DNA of 59,074 nucleotides, from the NCBI RefSeq assembly GCF_016031655.1, contig NZ_JACCHQ010000039.1, positions 1 through 59,074 of the forward strand. The letters are read 5' to 3'. Numbering within the stretch: the stretch's first letter is position 1; each line of letters starts with the position of its first letter. The notes below the pieces were generated by a model. That model saw nothing but the letters and a program-made list of their open reading frames with translations, was not told where the DNA came from and searched no databases. This document shows, in pieces, positions 54,862 through 59,074 of this stretch. Made by a program: the position numbers and the translations under genes. This DNA is from Bradyrhizobium glycinis. Lineage in GTDB: Bacteria > Pseudomonadota > Alphaproteobacteria > Rhizobiales > Xanthobacteraceae.

Positions 54862-57078
54862 ATGGAAGCCCATGTGTCTGCTGCGTCCGCGTCCCGCCCA
54901 TGGTCTCCGCCGCCGGACGCGGCAGACGTCGTCAAGGGCATCCATGCCATGCTGCACCCGCGCAACATCGTGCTGGTGGGCGCGACCGACAAGCCTGGCA
55001 ATTATGCCGAGCGCATCTGGAACAATCTGGTCAAATACGGTTTCGAAGGCGGCCTCTATCCGGTCAACGCCAAGCGCGACGCCATCTGGGGCGTTCCCTG
55101 CTACAAGGACTTTGCGAGTCTTCCCGAGAAGCCCGATCACGTCCTGGTGCTGGTGCCTGCGCGCTTTGCTGTGCAGGTGATCCGCGATGCCGCCGCGGCC
55201 GGCGCGCGTTCGGCGACCATCGTCACCTCTGGATTCAGCGAGCTGCAGGATGACGAAAGCCAGAAGCTGGCTGCGCAATTGCAGGCGGCCGTGCGCGAGA
55301 CGGGGCTCGCCGTCACCGGCCCGAACTGCCTCGGCAATTTGAGCGCCGGCGAGAAGCTCTTCACCAATATCGACGATCGCATCGTCACCATGGAACAGGG
55401 CGCGGTGGCGATCGCCGGCCAATCCGGCGCCATCGTCATGGCGATCCGCCAGGCGCTGGAAGACCGCGGCGTCGGCGTCGGCTACATGGTGACCACAGGC
55501 AACGAGGCCGGGCTCGAGACGCCGGACCTGATGCGCTATTTCGCCGAGGATCCGAGCATCAAAGTGATCGTCGTCTACCTCGAAGGCGTGCGCAACACCA
55601 AGGCCTTCCGCGAAGCCTGCAAGGCGGCGCGCGCGGCGAGCAAGCCCGTGATCGCGCTCAAGCTCGGCGCCTCCGAAGGCGGCCGCGCCGCGGCGATGGC
55701 CCATACCGGCGCGCTCGCCGGCTCGATCGAGACGTTCGACGCGATCGCGACGCGCGAAGGCGTGATCCGCGTCGGCGGCCTCGACGAGCTGATCGAGACC
55801 ACCGAATGCTTCGTCCACGCTGGCTTGCCCAAAGGCGACCGGCTCGCCGCGGTGACGCTGTCCGGCGGCAAGCGCGGCATGCTGATCGACGCGTTCTATG
55901 CCGAAGGCCTGAATTTTGCGCCGCTGAGCCCGCACGTCAGTGCGGAACTGGCGAAGATGCTCGGCCCCGGATCGATCGTCGGCAATCCGCTTGATGCCGG
56001 CTTCGCCGCGGTGGTCGATCCCTCTGTCTACATGAAGTCGATCAAGCTGATGATCGACGACCCCGATATCGACATCGTCATCGTCGATGCCGAACTGCCG
56101 AAAGCACCGCACGAGCTGCGCGAACGCAACTTGCGTATCGTCAACGAGATGACGAGCAAGGCGGGCAAGCCGGTGATCTACATCAGCGCGATGTCGATCG
56201 GCTTTACCGAATACACCAAGGGCCTGCGGAAGTCGCTGCCGCATCTCGCGGTGATGCAGGGCATGGACCGCGCGGTGACCGCGATCAAGTCGCTGCTCGC
56301 CTATGCGAGACTGCGCAAGGAAGTGCCCGATATCGTCTCGAGCTCGAAGCCGGCCGCGCGCGCCGTGCTGGAGAAGACATTGAAATCGGCAACCGGCGCC
56401 GCGCTCGACGAGGTCGCCTCGAAGAAGCTGCTCAAGGCCTACGGCATCCCGATCTCGAAGGAGGCGATCGCACAGACCGCGGCGGACGCCGTCAAGATTG
56501 CCAAGCAGATCGGCTTTCCGGTGGTGGCAAAACTCGTCAGCGCCGAGATCCTGCACAAGTCCGACATCGGCGGAGTGGTGCTGAACCTCAACAGCGCAGC
56601 CGAGGTGAAGAAGGCGTTCGCCGACATCACCGCGCGCGTGGCGAAGCTCAAGGGCAAGCCGAAGCTCGACGGCATCCTGATCGCACAGCAGGTCAAGGCC
56701 GAGCTCGAGCTGGTGGTCGGCGCCTCGCTTGATGCCGAGATGGGGCCTGTCGTGCTGTTCGGCACCGGTGGCATCGACATCGAGCTGATGAAGGACGTCG
56801 CGCTCGCCGGCGCGCCGCTGGACGAGAGCGAAGCACGGTTCCTGATCGGCCGCACCAAGGCCGGCATCAAGATGCGGGGCTATCGCGGCAGGCCTGTCTT
56901 GCACGAGGCCTCTGCCGTAAAGGCGCTGGTCGGACTGTCCAATCTGATCGCGGATGCGGGCGATCGCATCGCCTCGATCGACATCAACCCGTTCCTGATC
57001 AACGCCAGGACCGGTGTCGCCGTCGATGCCCTGATCGTGCTGAACAATGCTGCGGCAAGGCGGGCGGCTGGGCACTGA
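54862..57078 (+). CDS. ADP-forming acyl-CoA synthetase-like protein (acetate–CoA ligase family)
   Basis: 738 residues in the fused alpha–beta layout: CoA-binding domain (LHPRNIVLVGATDKPGNYAERIWNNL, VNAKRDAIWGVPCYKDFASLP), succinyl-CoA-ligase-like flavodoxin domains (AVTGPNCLGNLS, AIAGQSGAIVMA, GRAAAMAHTGALAGS with the likely phospho-histidine), and a C-terminal ATP-grasp (LLKAYGIPISKEA, GFPVVAKLVSAEILHKSDIGGVVLNL, GPVVLFGTGGIDIELMKDVA, IASIDINPFLI). It interconverts acyl-CoA plus ADP with acid plus ATP. Substrates in rhizobia include aromatic or dicarboxylic acids; not resolvable here. AGGTGAGG precedes ATG 54862. Confidence 0.93.
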   Translation: MEAHVSAASASRPWSPPPDAADVVKGIHAMLHPRNIVLVGATDKPGNYAERIWNNLVKYGFEGGLYPVNAKRDAIWGVPCYKDFASLPEKPDHVLVLVPARFAVQVIRDAAAAGARSATIVTSGFSELQDDESQKLAAQLQAAVRETGLAVTGPNCLGNLSAGEKLFTNIDDRIVTMEQGAVAIAGQSGAIVMAIRQALEDRGVGVGYMVTTGNEAGLETPDLMRYFAEDPSIKVIVVYLEGVRNTKAFREACKAARAASKPVIALKLGASEGGRAAAMAHTGALAGSIETFDAIATREGVIRVGGLDELIETTECFVHAGLPKGDRLAAVTLSGGKRGMLIDAFYAEGLNFAPLSPHVSAELAKMLGPGSIVGNPLDAGFAAVVDPSVYMKSIKLMIDDPDIDIVIVDAELPKAPHELRERNLRIVNEMTSKAGKPVIYISAMSIGFTEYTKGLRKSLPHLAVMQGMDRAVTAIKSLLAYARLRKEVPDIVSSSKPAARAVLEKTLKSATGAALDEVASKKLLKAYGIPISKEAIAQTAADAVKIAKQIGFPVVAKLVSAEILHKSDIGGVVLNLNSAAEVKKAFADITARVAKLKGKPKLDGILIAQQVKAELELVVGASLDAEMGPVVLFGTGGIDIELMKDVALAGAPLDESEARFLIGRTKAGIKMRGYRGRPVLHEASAVKALVGLSNLIADAGDRIASIDINPFLINARTGVAVDALIVLNNAAARRAAGH

Positions 57079-57092
57079 TGTCGCGCCGTGCC

Positions 57093-57218
57093 GTAGGGTG
57101 GATTAGCCACCGGGTCCGCGCTATGCGCGGCCCGATGACAGGCTCCGCGTAATCCACCTATTCATCCCCCAGGCGTACGAGAGACGGTGGCGGGTTACGC
57201 TTCGCTAACCCGCCCTAC
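57093..57218. repeat. D-type palindromic repeat, copy 3
   Basis: GTAGGGTGGATTAGCC at left; GGCGGGTTACGCTTCGC and GCTAACCCGCCCTAC at right. Same outline as copies at 3888 and 46363. Confidence 0.8.
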
Positions 57219-57273
57219 GTACCATCGCGGCCTCCTTCCAACTTCCCCGCTTTGGCCGTAGAATCGCCCCTGC

Positions 57274-58092
57274 ATGGCACGCGCGAGCAATCTTGTGATC
57301 GGAACGGCAACGCTGGCGGCGATCGCCGTGGCGTTCGGCGGCCTGCTCGGCGTACAGAAATGGCGTACCATCCAGAGCCGCAGCCAGTTGCGCGTGGTGT
57401 TCGAAGGCGGCTCCGCCAGCGGGCTGCGCAGCGGCGGGCCGGTCAATTTCGACGGCGTGCCCGCCGGCCAGATCCTGTCGATCAAACTGGAGAATCCGCG
57501 CAGGATCGTGGCGCTCGTCATGCTCGACAACAGCGCGCCGATCCGCAAGGACACAGTGGCCGGAATCGAGTTCCAGGGCCTCACCGGCGTTGCCGCGATC
57601 TCATTGATCGGCGGCGCCCCCTCCGCACCGCCGGTGCCGTTGGACGCGGACGGCATCCCGGTGCTGACGGCCGATCTCAGCGATGCCGAAACCATCGTCG
57701 AAACCCTGCACAGCGTCGACCGCACCATCGTGAGCAACGCCCCAGGGATCAAGGAGGGCCTGCACACGTTCGAGACCTACACGGCCGATCTCAGGAGCAA
57801 GGGCGCGGAGATCGATTCGGTCATGGCCAAGGTCGACAGCGCCTTTGCGGGCTTCGACAAGGCGGTCGCCAAGATCGAAGGCGCGGTGCCGGGCTTCGTC
57901 GACGGCAAGGCGGACGAATTGTTCGAGAAGATCCAGGGGCTGCACGAGCTTGCCGGCACCATGAAGAAGAAGTCAGCGGGCTACATCGACGACATTCGCC
58001 GCTCGCTGCTCGACGTCAGCGAGGCCGCCAACAAGATGAGCGGCACGCCGGCGCCGCCGCGGCCGCCGCGCAGGCCCGAGCAGAAGCGATAG
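57274..58092 (+). CDS. MCE/MlaD family protein
   Basis: 272 residues: an N-terminal membrane anchor (LVIGTATLAAIAVAFGGLLG), then an MCE domain (SQLRVVFEGGSASGLRSGGPVNFDGVPAGQILSIKL, GIEFQGLTGVAAISLIGG) that forms hexameric rings in lipid transport systems, and a helical C-terminal half to about 250, ending in a Pro/Arg-rich tail (PAPPRPPRRPEQ). It is the only Mla-type gene here; the ATPase and permease must lie elsewhere or beyond the window. A C-type repeat fragment follows. Confidence 0.92.
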   Translation: MARASNLVIGTATLAAIAVAFGGLLGVQKWRTIQSRSQLRVVFEGGSASGLRSGGPVNFDGVPAGQILSIKLENPRRIVALVMLDNSAPIRKDTVAGIEFQGLTGVAAISLIGGAPSAPPVPLDADGIPVLTADLSDAETIVETLHSVDRTIVSNAPGIKEGLHTFETYTADLRSKGAEIDSVMAKVDSAFAGFDKAVAKIEGAVPGFVDGKADELFEKIQGLHELAGTMKKKSAGYIDDIRRSLLDVSEAANKMSGTPAPPRPPRRPEQKR

Positions 58093-58099
58093 CTCTTTC

Positions 58100-58117
58100 T
58101 TACCCTCCCCTGGAGGG
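58100..58117. repeat. C-type repeat fragment cut by the insertion sequence
   Basis: TTACCCTCCCCTGGAGGG: the left part of the C-type arm seen intact at 25157. The rest is displaced by the insertion sequence that starts at 58118. Confidence 0.7.
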
Positions 58118-59071
58118 CAGGGCTATCGCATGTGGCCTAGGAGTTCGAAGAAGAAGGTATCGTTCCAGCCGGCGCGCTTGAGCTTGAGGCGCAAGGAGAT
58201 TTTTGTATCGGGGTGAGCTCTGGCGACGTTGAGGGCGAGTCGTCTGAGCACGGCAAGGTTGGCCGGGCCGTTGTCCTTGCGATTGCGGGCCAGATCCTCG
58301 GCGAGGATGACATCGAGCGGCCAGTGCAGGCCGTTTTCGATGGTCCAATGGGTGCGTACAATGCGCAAAACCTGCGTTCGACTGTAGTTTTGGCTCATCA
58401 GGAAGTAGCGTGTAATCGCCGCCCCGCGTCACGATCTTTTTGGCCATGCCGCGGTGGCAATGCAGTGCATCCGCCGTCACTACGCAGCCTTTGAGTTGCA
58501 AGAGTTCGAGCAGTTGCAAAGCGCCGAGAGCTTCGTTGTTGTTTGGCGCCAGAACATTGGCCAACGCCATACGCGTCTGCGCCGCCCAGGCCGTCACCAT
58601 GACCGGCGGCATGTGGCTTTTGCCGCTCTCGTAGCCACACCGCAGCGCCTTGCCGTCCAACGCGATCACGCCTTGTGGCTGTGCAATCTTCGCACCTTGA
58701 GCGAAAGCCTCCATAAAGCGTCGGAATGCCGCTTCGAACGCTTTTGGATCGAGCATGCGGAACACACGGCTGAACGTGTCATGGCTCGGCAATCCATGCT
58801 TAAGCACCAGCACGTCCTGCCAAAGATAAGCCTTCAGCCGCGCAAACAGCGCCATGTCGGTGCAACTCGTCGCTCCGCACAACGTGGCCATCAGGGCGAT
58901 GAACAAGAGCTCCGTCAGATCGTGCAGCGCATTGTCCGCACGTGGGTCGGGCAGGTCTTCGAAGCACTCCGAAAATCGATCCATGGGTCGCTCCTTCCAA
59001 CTCCAGGAGCCACCTTCAGAATCGATTTCTCTCCAAATCGCAATGCCTTAGGATCACATGCGATTCCCCTG
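58118..59071 (-). mobile_element. ISAs1-type insertion sequence, internally deleted
   Basis: Left end CAGGGCTATCGCATGTG (58118) and, read from the right, CAGGGGAATCGCATGTG (ending at 59071) form terminal inverted repeats of about 25 bases with a few mismatches. The element is about 950 bp, shorter than the roughly 1.2–1.3 kb of intact relatives. The three bases after the right end (CCC) agree with a 10-base target duplication of CCCTGGAGGG, but the window ends there. Confidence 0.85.
58123..58984 (-). pseudogene. ISAs1 family transposase, frameshifted with internal deletion
   Basis: N-terminal part 58984 to about 58410: MDRFSECFEDLPDPRADNA, DALHDLTELLFIAL region and VIALDGKALRCGYESGK (DDE-type core), then VTADALHCHRGMAKKIVTRGGDY. 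The C-terminal part is in another frame, 58398–58123: RIVRTHWTIENGLHWPLDV, ENLAVLRRLALN-like (NLAVLRRLALN) and the end LLGHMR with its stop inside the terminal repeat. At the join near 58410 the text passes straight from GGDY to YFLMSQNYS, so roughly 90–100 residues normally between them are missing. No active transposase can be made from this copy. Confidence 0.85.
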
Positions 59072-59074
59072 CCC

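Noticed and set aside
54679..57075. 798-residue minus-strand frame
   Set aside because: Antisense shadow of the ADP-forming synthetase gene.

Overview
The window is high-GC alphaproteobacterial chromosome. Gene content points to Bradyrhizobium or a close relative: cyoABCD next to RegS/RegR, a CarD–fdxA–S4–Suv3-like helicase block, many acyl-CoA dehydrogenases and dpp-type transporters. Dispersed palindromic repeats fill most gaps between genes. The genus is inferred from gene order and repeats, not from a database search.

Layout. 1–7.8 kb: end of a divergent polysaccharide deacetylase gene, two tandem RppH-like Nudix hydrolases, an L,D-transpeptidase, an amino-acid binding protein, two back-to-back acyl-CoA dehydrogenases, a carboxymuconolactone-decarboxylase-like protein and a VOC dioxygenase. 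7.9–16.3 kb: an MFS transporter divergent from a tightly overlapping run cyoABCD–SURF1–regS–regR, which joins a quinol oxidase, its assembly factor and a redox two-component system. 16.5–27 kb: GST/HxlR divergent pair, membrane-bound class III adenylate cyclase, CarD, 7Fe ferredoxin, S4 protein, a 1140-residue Suv3-like helicase, a DUF3108 protein and rpmB. 27.1–29.2 kb: a low-GC island holding one SEC-C/nuclease-like gene. 29.2–40 kb: DUF2235 hydrolase, PilZ protein, then a run of iron-type alcohol dehydrogenase, acyl-CoA synthetase and a complete dpp-type ABC transporter. 40.1–50.6 kb: a small unknown gene, a ceramidase-like membrane protein behind two matched operators, and a minus-strand catabolic block (biotin-dependent acyl-CoA carboxylase, BKACE, AraC regulator, GST, two acyl-CoA dehydrogenases). 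50.7–54.7 kb: a Gram-negative sortase system (XRE regulator, VIT/vWA substrate with a sorting signal, class GN sortase). 54.8–59 kb: ADP-forming acyl-CoA synthetase-like protein, an MCE/MlaD protein, and an internally deleted ISAs1-type element inserted into an older repeat.

The strongest leads are the sortase pair, the SEC-C/nuclease-like gene in foreign-looking DNA, the oxidase–RegSR linkage with a clean palindrome upstream of cyoA, the double palindrome upstream of the ceramidase gene, and several repeats that have become part of genes: they supply a C-terminus, a ribosome-binding site and a start codon. No rRNA, tRNA or CRISPR array was seen.
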